NCBI RefSeq assembly: GCF_004349135.1
Contig: NZ_SMFN01000008.1
Coordinates: forward strand, 97,476 to 161,475
Length of the DNA: 64,000 nucleotides
Source of the DNA: Flavobacterium sandaracinum
GTDB lineage: Bacteria > Bacteroidota > Bacteroidia > Flavobacteriales > Flavobacteriaceae
Direction: 5' to 3'
This document shows, one piece after another, positions 1-7,850 of this stretch. The notes under the pieces were generated by a model that saw only the letters and a list, made by a program, of their open reading frames with translations, searched no databases and was not told the origin of the DNA. A program made the translations under genes and the position numbers. Positions within the stretch are counted from its first letter, which is position 1. Each line of letters begins with the position of its first letter.

Positions 1-817
1 CGATGCGTTTGGCATCATATCCTAAGCGGCTTAAAATGCGCAACGTTTTGTTAGCGTTTTTCTCTTCTCTATAAACACCTGCCATAATGTGGTACGGCAT
101 TTTTATTTCGGCAGTCGACTTTACAGCGAGAGTTACCGCTGGAACGGGACTTTCGATAAAGAATGTAGCTTCTTGAATCTTGTTTTGAACTTGTTTTTGA
201 ACGGCAGTTTTAACCAGCATCGTTTCTGAGGCAATTTGGTTTTGGTACATTGGATAACCCACACTTCCTGCAATTCCTAATCCCAATACAAAAATAGCGG
301 CGTATTTTAAATAGGAATTGGCTGATTTGGTTTCCTCAGGAACCAAAGTGAAGATTGCTTTTTCTTCAATTGCTGCTACTTCTTTTTCAAAGATTTCTCT
401 TTTTACCAATGGTGAAACAAAAGGAGCTAATCCAAAAGAACTTGTCAAATAATTGGTTTGATCGTACGGAGTGAAAACAATGTTTTTATCCGCGTTCAAA
501 CGAAGATCTCCAATATTTTTTATAGAAAAAAGTTCGTTTTCTTCTAAGGCTTTTTTCCACGTGAAAACTTCGTATTCAATTGCACTAACAGTATATTCAT
601 AAGATGTTTTCTCCGCTAAAGCGATATGATTGGCTAATAAACCATCATTGTTCTTTAGATTCGCATTGAAAGCAATCATTTTTTTGGGAGGAGAAAACGA
701 ATTCGAGCTTTCGTTTAGTTTAGCCGATTGAATTTCGGTCAAAAAAGCCCCGAAACCCGGAACGGTTACACATTGATAACGGTATAAAAGCTGCGCGATG
801 TATAGTTCGATTTTCAT
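1..817 (-). CDS. HU-CCDC81 / SPOR domain envelope protein (partial)
   Basis: The minus-strand frame from the ATG at 815-817 is open for 272 codons and runs off the left edge, so the C-terminus is missing. About 130 N-terminal residues resemble the CCDC81-like prokaryotic HU domains of Bacteroidota (opening with LYRYQCVTVPGFGAF). A hydrophobic segment at residues 170-188 looks like a single membrane helix, and a SPOR domain begins near residue 242 (YHIMAGVYREEKNA). The family would link a cytoplasmic HU-like DNA- or self-binding module to a periplasmic peptidoglycan-binding module. The start follows a well-formed promoter within a few bases, so the mRNA may be leaderless. The family call is confident; the role is inferred from the domains. 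Confidence 0.85.
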   Translation of the reverse strand, partial: MKIELYIAQLLYRYQCVTVPGFGAFLTEIQSAKLNESSNSFSPPKKMIAFNANLKNNDGLLANHIALAEKTSYEYTVSAIEYEVFTWKKALEENELFSIKNIGDLRLNADKNIVFTPYDQTNYLTSSFGLAPFVSPLVKREIFEKEVAAIEEKAIFTLVPEETKSANSYLKYAAIFVLGLGIAGSVGYPMYQNQIASETMLVKTAVQKQVQNKIQEATFFIESPVPAVTLAVKSTAEIKMPYHIMAGVYREEKNANKTLRILSRLGYDAKRI

Positions 818-822
818 ACTTA

Positions 823-852
823 CAAAGTTATACAACCAAAATAGTTATCAAA
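823..852 (-). promoter_or_regulatory. Bacteroidota-type promoter for the HU/SPOR gene
   Basis: Read on the minus strand, TTTG (849-852) and TAACTTTG (823-830) are separated by 18 bases. This matches the flavobacterial TTG-N17-23-TAnnTTTG consensus. The predicted start of transcription falls within a base or two of the ATG at 817. Confidence 0.65.
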
Positions 853-919
853 ATTTTATTCACAATTTTTATTAACAATCCGCATAAAAATTTATACATT
901 TCACCTTCAAATAATTAGC

Positions 920-2020
920 ATGAAAGAGCAGGATTTATTTTATTTATTGGCATTGCAAAGAATAGAAGGCGTGGGCGACATTATGGCCAAAAAACTGCTG
1001 AATCATTTTGGCTCTGCAGAAGCTGTTTTTACTACAAAGGCTTCACAACTTGCTGGAATTGATGGAGTGGGTTCCATTTTGCTGAAAAATTTAAAAGACA
1101 AATCGGTTTTTGATAAAGCAACGTTGGAGCTCGAATTTATAAAAAACAATGAAATTAATGTTGCCTATTTTCAAGACGAAAATTATCCTGAACGACTGAA
1201 ACATTGTATTGATGGACCACTTTTATTATTCACCTCCGGGAATATTAATTTAAAAAACAGAAGAATCATCAGCATTGTAGGAACGCGCCAAATTACCTCA
1301 TACGGAATGGAGTTTTGTAGAAAGCTGATTGAAGATTTAGCGCCACTCGATCCCATAATCGTAAGCGGTTTTGCCTATGGTGTCGATATTGTGGCGCATC
1401 AATTGGCAATGGAACATAATTTACAAACGATAGGCGTGGTGGCCCATGGTTTGAACCAAATATACCCGAAAACCCATAAAAAATATGTAGCTAAAGTGGA
1501 AGAAAACGGCGGTTTTATGACGGAGTTTTGGAGTTCCTCGAATCCAGATAAAGAAAATTTCGTTAGAAGAAACCGCATCGTAGCGGGAATGAGTGAAGCA
1601 ACGATTGTCATTGAATCTGCTGATCGTGGTGGCTCATTAATCACAGCAAATATGGCGAATGATTACAACCGTGATGTTTTTGCGGTTCCGGGACGTGTTA
1701 CGGATAAATACAGCCAAGGGTGCAATAATCTCATCAAAACTCAAAAAGCAAATGTGCTCACCAGTGCCGCTGATTTAGTCTATATCTTAAATTGGGATAT
1801 CCAGAAGGAATCCAAACCAGTGCAGAAACAGCTGTTTGTTACTTTAGAAGAAGACGAACAAAAAGTATACGATTACCTCCTTAAAACAGGAAAAGAATTG
1901 ATGGATATTATTGCGTTGCGCTGTGATTTCCCTATTTATAAAATCTCAGGAATGCTGTTGAATATGGAATTGAAAGGTGTGATACGACCGTTGCCAGGGA
2001 AATTGTTTGAGGCGATTTAA
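920..2020 (+). CDS. dprA: DNA-processing protein DprA
   Basis: A 366-residue DprA/Smf protein, which loads RecA onto incoming single-stranded DNA during transformation. A helix-hairpin-helix region lies at residues 8-60 (IEGVGDIMAKKLLNHFG), followed by the Rossmann-like DprA core with GTRQITSYG near 121 and SGFAYGVDIVAH near 149. A winged-helix C-terminus (DprA_WH) spans about 300-360. The length is normal for the family. The gene stands alone, diverging from the HU/SPOR gene and converging on trpS. No other competence gene is in view, so natural transformation cannot be concluded from this gene alone. Confidence 0.95.
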   Translation: MKEQDLFYLLALQRIEGVGDIMAKKLLNHFGSAEAVFTTKASQLAGIDGVGSILLKNLKDKSVFDKATLELEFIKNNEINVAYFQDENYPERLKHCIDGPLLLFTSGNINLKNRRIISIVGTRQITSYGMEFCRKLIEDLAPLDPIIVSGFAYGVDIVAHQLAMEHNLQTIGVVAHGLNQIYPKTHKKYVAKVEENGGFMTEFWSSSNPDKENFVRRNRIVAGMSEATIVIESADRGGSLITANMANDYNRDVFAVPGRVTDKYSQGCNNLIKTQKANVLTSAADLVYILNWDIQKESKPVQKQLFVTLEEDEQKVYDYLLKTGKELMDIIALRCDFPIYKISGMLLNMELKGVIRPLPGKLFEAI

Positions 2021-2023
2021 ACG

Positions 2024-2086
2024 AAAATAAACCGCAGATTCGCAGATTTTAAGAATTCATAATCTGTGAATTTGCGGTTATTTTAT
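2024..2086. terminator. Bidirectional terminator-like inverted repeat between dprA and trpS
   Basis: The left arm (AACCGCAGATTCGCAGATT, from about 2030) and right arm (AATCTGTGAATTTGCGGTT, ending about 2080) are near-perfect reverse complements around a short loop. Both are flanked by A/T runs. The element lies between two convergent genes and belongs to the internally repetitive CGCAGATT-type intergenic repeats typical of flavobacteria. Confidence 0.75.
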
Positions 2087-2094
2087 GGATATAA

Positions 2095-3069
2095 TTACAC
2101 TTCAAATCCTAGTTTTTCTCTCACTCTAGCCAGTACACCATCGGCAACAGCCGAAGCTTTCTCAGCACCAATTTTCAAAAGCGCATCCACTTCAGGAAGG
2201 TTATTGATGTAATAGTTGTATTTTTCTCTTTCGGTTTTGAAGGTTTCACAAATTAATTCAAATAATGCCTGTTTGGCGTGACCGTAACCATAATTTCCAC
2301 CTTCATAAAGTGCTCTCATGGCTGCGATTTGTTTTTCATTTGCCAACAAACAATAAATAGCAAAAGCATGGCACGTATCTGGATTTTTAGGATCTTCTAG
2401 TGGTGTACTGTCCGTTTCGATGCTCATCACTTGTTTGCGCAAAGCTTTATCGTCAAGAAATATATTGATTATATTATTGGCTGATTTACTCATTTTTCCA
2501 CCATTGGTTCCTGGAATTAGTAAGCCGTCTTGTTGTACAATCGCTTCTGGAATTACAAAAGTTTCTCCCATTTGGTGGTTGAAACGGGAAGCGACATCGC
2601 GAGTGATTTCTAAATGTTGCAATTGGTCTTTTCCTACGGGCACAAATTCAGCATCATATAATAAAATATCAGCAGCCATCAGCATTGGATAGGAAAACAA
2701 TCCGGCATTGACGTCCTCTAAACGGTCTGCTTTGTCTTTGAAAGAATGCGCTAATGTCAAGCGTTGGAACGGAAAAAAGCAACTTAAATACCAAGATAAT
2801 TCTGCTGTTTGTGGCACATCCGATTGTCTGTAGAAAACTACTTTGTTCACATCTAAACCACAAGCCAACCAAGCAGCGGCGGTACTGTACGTATTGTTTC
2901 GTAAGGTTTTACCGTTTTTTATTTGCGTGATCGAATGTAAATCAGCAATGAAAAGAAACGATTCATTTTCAGGTTTATTCGATAATGCTATTGCGGGAAT
3001 GATTGCGCCAAGTAAGTTTCCTAAATGTGGTGTTCCAGTGCTTTGAACGCCTGTAAGTATTTTTGCCAT
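2095..3069 (-). CDS. trpS: Tryptophan--tRNA ligase
   Basis: A class I aminoacyl-tRNA synthetase that charges tRNA-Trp, 324 residues, the usual bacterial length. The HIGH-type signature is TGTPHLGNLLG (PHLGN at residues 14-18) and the KMSKS loop is intact at 192-196 (GGKMSKSANN). The Rossmann catalytic core lies between, with the tRNA-binding helical part after it. Transcribed alone, convergent with dprA and sharing its terminator. No T-box or other leader structure was recognised in the roughly 170 bases upstream. Confidence 0.97.
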   Translation of the reverse strand: MAKILTGVQSTGTPHLGNLLGAIIPAIALSNKPENESFLFIADLHSITQIKNGKTLRNNTYSTAAAWLACGLDVNKVVFYRQSDVPQTAELSWYLSCFFPFQRLTLAHSFKDKADRLEDVNAGLFSYPMLMAADILLYDAEFVPVGKDQLQHLEITRDVASRFNHQMGETFVIPEAIVQQDGLLIPGTNGGKMSKSANNIINIFLDDKALRKQVMSIETDSTPLEDPKNPDTCHAFAIYCLLANEKQIAAMRALYEGGNYGYGHAKQALFELICETFKTEREKYNYYINNLPEVDALLKIGAEKASAVADGVLARVREKLGFEV

Positions 3070-3238
3070 TGTATTTTTTTCTTACTTGCAAAGTTCGTAA
3101 AGTTTTCGATTTTTCTACAAAGTTTCCCTGATTTTTCTATATATCAAGAAATGGCAGCACTATCGAAGAATTTTTAAATGCTATTTGTTTGTTGCAAGTA
3201 CAAAATTTGTTTAAAAAATGACAATGGTAATTAGTAGT

Positions 3239-4186
3239 TTATTGTTGTTGTTGCTGTTGATGGAGCAGTTCAATATAGTCCAATTGTTCTTGAAATTGTA
3301 CGGAAACTTCTTCGAGTTGCACATCATTTATCTCTTCAAATTGCCTACCATCTTCATAGCCTATAGAAACGCAAACCGAAAGGGTTTGTTTAGCGAGGCC
3401 TTTAAATGTTCCTTTTACGGGAGTACAATCGTGAAAATTTTGACCAACAGATAGTTTTACATGATTGTCCATTGTCCAAATATTATTAGTGGGATCTAAA
3501 CCGAGCCAGCCTTGGGTTGGAGTGTAAATTTCGATCCAAGCATGTGTGGCTCCTTCACCTCTAAGACCACTTTCATTGGGACAAATATACCCACTTACAT
3601 ATCTCGCTGGAATCCCTGCAGTACGAACGAGTTGTAGTAAGACATATGCAAAATCTTGGCAAACTCCTTTTTTCATTTCGAGAATTTCGTCAATAGTTGT
3701 TTCAATATTGGTGATTCCTTTTGTGTAAGTGAAATTGTTGAAAATGTATTCATTGCATTGTTGGGCAATTTCTATGATTGGCTTGTTCGTACAATCAATT
3801 TTTTCTAATATTGACAAAATCTCATTTTGTTTCACGATAGTTTCAGGATAACAAAACCGCAACAACAAGATGCTTTTTTCATTTTTTAAATCTTCAACCT
3901 TGGTAGCATCTATCGTGGGGATTTTTAAGGAATGATTTACCTTAACTAGCATTCTTGATTCGATGGTCATTTCTGTATGGGCGCCAAAAGAATTGAAATT
4001 TCCAACCCGATTTCCATAATAATCATGGGAAATGGTAACTTCGGGATTATTGGTGATCAAAAGTTGGTATTGCAGTACTTCCTGATTATCGAAATTATGT
4101 GGAAACAAGCGAATTTCATTAATGCTTTCTTTTATGGGCCAGTTATATTGGTATTTTGTAATGTGAACTATTTTGAAAAGTGCCAT
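3239..4186 (-). CDS. Transglutaminase-like cysteine peptidase family protein
   Basis: 315 residues. The N-terminal beta-rich 'bacterial transglutaminase-like N' region (about 1-80) is followed by a transglutaminase-core domain with the full papain-like triad: Cys176 in GVCQDFA, His215 in THAWIE, Asp231 in GLDPTN. No signal peptide is seen, so it is probably cytoplasmic. It is the third gene of a minus-strand trio, 6 bases after the alpha-E gene. Proteins of this type accompany circularly permuted ATP-grasp enzymes and are thought to act as peptidases or amidohydrolases on a ligase-made peptide bond. The gene ends with six Gln codons (CAA/CAG), an unusual tail. Confidence 0.88.
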   Translation of the reverse strand: MALFKIVHITKYQYNWPIKESINEIRLFPHNFDNQEVLQYQLLITNNPEVTISHDYYGNRVGNFNSFGAHTEMTIESRMLVKVNHSLKIPTIDATKVEDLKNEKSILLLRFCYPETIVKQNEILSILEKIDCTNKPIIEIAQQCNEYIFNNFTYTKGITNIETTIDEILEMKKGVCQDFAYVLLQLVRTAGIPARYVSGYICPNESGLRGEGATHAWIEIYTPTQGWLGLDPTNNIWTMDNHVKLSVGQNFHDCTPVKGTFKGLAKQTLSVCVSIGYEDGRQFEEINDVQLEEVSVQFQEQLDYIELLHQQQQQQ

Positions 4187-4192
4187 TTTTTA

Positions 4193-5146
4193 TTAGGTGT
4201 AAGAGAAAAATAATTTAGAGAAATCTATCGAAAATTGATTCAATTGCGCCTTAGTATGATTCAATACTTCTTCTAATTGATGGTTACTAAGGTTATGATA
4301 ATCAGTATATTCTAGATAACTTTTTAATCTTCCAAATTGATTATTTAATGTTCTTGCTTCGCTTAAATCATTGTCTTTGAATAAGTAATTTAAAGATATG
4401 CTAATCAAATCTAAAGTATAAATCACTGAATGAGCAAAATCTCTGTTGAAAATAACTTGTTGTACCACTTTGCGATTGTGGGGAATATTACTATAACTTT
4501 TTAAATACATCTCATATCCCGAAAGCGATAAGAGTAATCTTCTCCAATAAAGAAGATCTTCAGTTCCTTCCAGATTATAAGAAATAGGTGCAAAATAAGC
4601 CTGAGTCATCGTAATTGTTTGCAAACAGCGCTCAATATGTTTCCCAATTCCTGAAAAACACCAGCCTAATCCTCTGGGCATAGTTACTTGCAGAATACCG
4701 TTATAAAGCAGAAAATCTTTATTTAATTTAGTAACAATTTTTAAAGCCTTAGAGGATTCAAGCGCCTTGGGTAAATCTGGAGAATTTACAAAATGGTACA
4801 AAGAATTAATGTGTTCCCAAAGTTCTTTGGTTATTTTATCTTGAGAACCTCTGGCATTTTCTCTGGCTTTAATTATTAGATTTTTAACAGAATTATGGTT
4901 CTGATTGTCACAAACAATATATTTTAGGACAAAGTTTGTATCGTATTGAATCGCATTAATTTTTTCAGGAGACAAATCCGTGTAGTATTCTAATAAAGGC
5001 TTGTATCCTAGAGAATCATTCATTTCTTTGTCAAAAGACAAGATGTAAAAGGTATTTAAAGTCAGCAACATTCCATGCGTTCGTTCCATATATCGGTCAA
5101 GCCAAAACATTCCATCTGCTACCCGACTAAGCATATTCGTTTTCAT
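4193..5146 (-). CDS. Alpha-E domain-containing protein
   Basis: 317 residues, predicted mainly alpha-helical. The N-terminus (MLSRVADGMFWLDRYMERT) carries the family pattern in which an Arg-Tyr-x-Glu-Arg motif follows a Ser-Arg-x-Ala-x-x-x-Phe-Trp motif; this is the hallmark of the bacterial alpha-E domain. The family has no proven enzymatic activity. Its genes almost always sit between a circularly permuted ATP-grasp gene and a transglutaminase gene, as here, and a role as scaffold or substrate-holding partner has been suggested. It is 50 bases downstream of the ATP-grasp gene, so one transcript is likely. Confidence 0.9.
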   Translation of the reverse strand: MKTNMLSRVADGMFWLDRYMERTHGMLLTLNTFYILSFDKEMNDSLGYKPLLEYYTDLSPEKINAIQYDTNFVLKYIVCDNQNHNSVKNLIIKARENARGSQDKITKELWEHINSLYHFVNSPDLPKALESSKALKIVTKLNKDFLLYNGILQVTMPRGLGWCFSGIGKHIERCLQTITMTQAYFAPISYNLEGTEDLLYWRRLLLSLSGYEMYLKSYSNIPHNRKVVQQVIFNRDFAHSVIYTLDLISISLNYLFKDNDLSEARTLNNQFGRLKSYLEYTDYHNLSNHQLEEVLNHTKAQLNQFSIDFSKLFFSYT

Positions 5147-5196
5147 ATTTTAATTTTTTTGTCAGATTGCAAAATGGCATCTGTATTGATTTTCAT

Positions 5197-6630
5197 TTAT
5201 TTTAATATCCAAGTGTCTTTACTTCCGCCACCTTGAGAAGAATTCACGACCAAAGAACCTTCCGTAAGAGCCACTCTGGTTAATCCTCCAGGAACGATTT
5301 GTATGCCTTTTGGCCCACATAAAGCATAAGGCCTTAAGTCAACATGTCTTAATTGGAGTTTGCCATCGATTAAACAAGGGACAGTGCTAAGTTGAATTAT
5401 CGGTTGCGCAATGTAGTTTCGAGGGTTCTTAACAATAGCTATTTTTGCATTTTCTAATTCTTCATCTGTTGCTTTATTTCCCATAATCATTCCATAGCCA
5501 CCACTTTGATTGGTTTCTTTGATAACCATATTTCCCATGTCAGCAAATACCAGCTCTCGTTCTTCCTTATTCTCCATTTGGTAGGTAGGAATATTTTTAA
5601 GAATAGGCTCTTCGTTTAGATAATATTTGATCATAGCTGGAACATAGGCATAGACAGCTTTATCATCGGCAACACCATTTCCAACAGCATTTACTAAAGC
5701 CACATTTCCTTGTTTATAAGCGCTGATAAGTCCTGGAACTCCTAATGCACTATCTGGCTTAAAAACTAGTGGATCCAGATACTCATCATCTAATCTTCTA
5801 TAAATAACATCCACCTGATGCAATCCAGAGGTAGTTTTCATATACACTTTATTGTTGTTCACCACTAAATCTCTTCCTTCTACTAATGGGATTCCCATTT
5901 GTCTTGCCAGAAAAGTATGTTCATAATAAGCCGAGTTGTAAATTCCGGGAGTTAATAAAACTACATTTGGATTCGATACATTTCGTGGCGAGAGCGAAAC
6001 CAAAATATTATGAAAAATCATAGGGTAATTACTCACCATACTCACATGATTAGAAGTGAGCATTTTTGGAAATATAAGCTTTGTTATTTCTCGGTTTTCA
6101 AGCATATAACTCACTCCGCTGGGACACCTTAAGTTGTCTTCAAGTACGTAAAATTCCCCTTTTGCGCCGCGTATTAGATCTATTCCTGCAATATGAACAT
6201 GAATATTATGTGGCACTTTTATTCCGTGAACCTCTTGAATATAATGTGGACATGAGGCAATTAATGAAGCAGGAATTATTTCATCTTTTATGATATTTTG
6301 GTCATTATAGATGTCTTCCAAAAATAAGTTTAGGGCTAACAGTCGTTGTTTTATTCCCATTTCTACTTCCAGCCAGTCTTTTTGCGTTATAATTCTTGGG
6401 ATAATGTCAAAAGGGAAAATGCGTTCAATTCCTTGGTTGTTATCGCTGTAAACTGTAAAGGTAATTCCTTGATTCATGAATGAATCTGAAGCCTGCTTTT
6501 GTTTGGCATTGAGACTTTCTGGATCTAACTTTTGTAAAGTATCCAACACTTGTCGGTAACAATCACGAACTCCTTTCGTAGAAAACATTTCATCCCAACC
6601 ATTACCGTTTAATTTAGGTATCAATTTCAT
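5197..6630 (-). CDS. Circularly permuted type 2 ATP-grasp protein
   Basis: 477 residues matching the circularly permuted ATP-grasp family (older domains of unknown function DUF404/DUF407). Visible family features are the N-terminal WDEMF segment, EDNLRCPSGVSYMLENR in the middle, YRRLDDEYLDP, and the C-terminal glycine-rich loop SGGYGMIMG followed by AQPIIQLSTVP. ATP-grasp enzymes form amide bonds through acyl-phosphates, so a peptide- or amide-ligase activity is expected, but no substrate is known. First gene of the three-gene unit; a 370-base AT-rich region separates it from the divergent plsC. Confidence 0.92.
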   Translation of the reverse strand: MKLIPKLNGNGWDEMFSTKGVRDCYRQVLDTLQKLDPESLNAKQKQASDSFMNQGITFTVYSDNNQGIERIFPFDIIPRIITQKDWLEVEMGIKQRLLALNLFLEDIYNDQNIIKDEIIPASLIASCPHYIQEVHGIKVPHNIHVHIAGIDLIRGAKGEFYVLEDNLRCPSGVSYMLENREITKLIFPKMLTSNHVSMVSNYPMIFHNILVSLSPRNVSNPNVVLLTPGIYNSAYYEHTFLARQMGIPLVEGRDLVVNNNKVYMKTTSGLHQVDVIYRRLDDEYLDPLVFKPDSALGVPGLISAYKQGNVALVNAVGNGVADDKAVYAYVPAMIKYYLNEEPILKNIPTYQMENKEERELVFADMGNMVIKETNQSGGYGMIMGNKATDEELENAKIAIVKNPRNYIAQPIIQLSTVPCLIDGKLQLRHVDLRPYALCGPKGIQIVPGGLTRVALTEGSLVVNSSQGGGSKDTWILK

Positions 6631-7049
6631 TGTGTTTTGTATTATTAAAAAAGGTGTATATTAGATTATAATTTATAAAAAATAAGCTTTATTGGCTAAT
6701 TTATAGTTTTATTATCTGTAAAATTAACTTTATATTAAATATTTGATAATTTATATAATATTCTTTTTTTGATAATAATCTATTTTTTACTTCGTTTTTT
6801 TGAAAATATAGTTTTATAAAACACTAATAATAGATCTGTACCCCATTAAATAAGGGGCTAAATACGGTTTTTGTTTAAATATTTTAATTTATACGACAAT
6901 TATGAAAGGGGGGGTGCTTTAAAAAATATTTATTTTATGGCATTTTATCTTCTTTCGTGAATAAATTTTTTAAAGAGCAAGGTTGAATTAAGATAATAGT
7001 AATGGAAATTAGATTCATTTTTAGTAGTATTGTTGCATACTTTTTAATT
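6631..7049. other. AT-rich intergenic region between the ATP-grasp unit and plsC
   Basis: No convincing gene is present. A GTG/ATG-type extension of the downstream frame begins at 7002 but is probably not translated. A short hairpin-like CCCCATTAAATAAGGGG lies at 6841-6857 and a run of seven G at 6908-6914; neither could be tied to a promoter. Confidence 0.5.
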
Positions 7050-7083
7050 TTTGATAAAAATTACACACTTTTACTTACTTTTG
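7050..7083 (+). promoter_or_regulatory. Promoter directly ahead of plsC
   Basis: TTTG at 7050-7053 and TACTTTTG at 7076-7083 are 22 bases apart, matching the TTG-N17-23-TAnnTTTG consensus. The ATG at 7089 lies just after the -7 box. This decides the start against the in-frame ATG at 7002 and predicts a leaderless or nearly leaderless message. Confidence 0.65.
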
Positions 7084-7088
7084 GCATC

Positions 7089-7850
7089 ATGAAAGGACTA
7101 AAAATAATCTTCTGGACTTTGTGGCGGATGTGGTTTTATGTTTTATTTACTATCCCCATATTGATTATGCTTCCGTTTTTAGTAGCGTCAATCGTTTCTG
7201 AAAGAGGCTATCCATATTATTTTAAAATGGCACGTATTTGGGCAAAATTCATTCTCTTCGGAATGGGGTTCTACTATAAAATAGAGAAAAATCAAATCTT
7301 AGAACCAGATAAAAGTTATATGATTGTTGCTAATCATACCTCCATGACTGATATTATGCTGATGCTCGCCACGGTAAGAAACCCTTTTGTTTTTGTTGGA
7401 AAAGTCGAGTTGGCTAAGATTCCGTTATTTGGATTTTTCTATAAACGAACTTGTATTTTAGTAGATAGAGGCTGTTCTAAAAGTCGGTTGAAAGTTTTTA
7501 ATGAAGCTCAGAAAAGATTAGACCGCGGTTTAAGTGTATGTATTTTCCCCGAAGGAGGCGTTCCAGATGATGAATCGGTAATGTTAGATACTTTCAAAGA
7601 CGGTGCTTTTCGCTTGGCAATAGAACATGAAATTCCTATTGTTCCCATTACTTTTGCCGATAATAAAAAGAGATTTTCCTATACTTTCTTCAGCGGAAGC
7701 CCAGGAATTATGCGTGTCAAAATGCATTCACACGTAGAGACTTTAGGAAAAACTGGTGTTGACCGCAAAGAAATTCGCGAAGAAGTTCGTGAAGTAATAT
7801 ACAATCAACTGATAGATTTCGATTCAGATCCAATTAAAAGCTATAGCTGA
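7089..7850 (+). CDS. plsC: 1-acyl-sn-glycerol-3-phosphate acyltransferase (PlsC family)
   Basis: A 253-residue membrane acyltransferase that adds the second acyl chain to lysophosphatidic acid. After a hydrophobic N-terminus (residues 5-35) comes the catalytic HX4D motif (NHTSMTD, His83 and Asp88) and the FPEGG substrate-binding motif. The frame is open from an ATG at 7002, but a promoter sits inside that extension and the 29 extra residues do not look like the family, so 7089 is preferred. The 3' end overlaps the convergent beta-barrel gene by 17 bases. A second PlsC-like gene is at 23064. Confidence 0.88.
   Translation: MKGLKIIFWTLWRMWFYVLFTIPILIMLPFLVASIVSERGYPYYFKMARIWAKFILFGMGFYYKIEKNQILEPDKSYMIVANHTSMTDIMLMLATVRNPFVFVGKVELAKIPLFGFFYKRTCILVDRGCSKSRLKVFNEAQKRLDRGLSVCIFPEGGVPDDESVMLDTFKDGAFRLAIEHEIPIVPITFADNKKRFSYTFFSGSPGIMRVKMHSHVETLGKTGVDRKEIREEVREVIYNQLIDFDSDPIKSYS

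Noticed and set aside
6908..6914. Seven-G run as a second phase-variable tract
   Set aside because: Shorter, and no -33/-7 boxes or start codon frame could be placed around it.
7002..7088. N-terminal extension of plsC from the ATG at 7002
   Set aside because: A consensus promoter lies inside it and the extra residues do not match the family.
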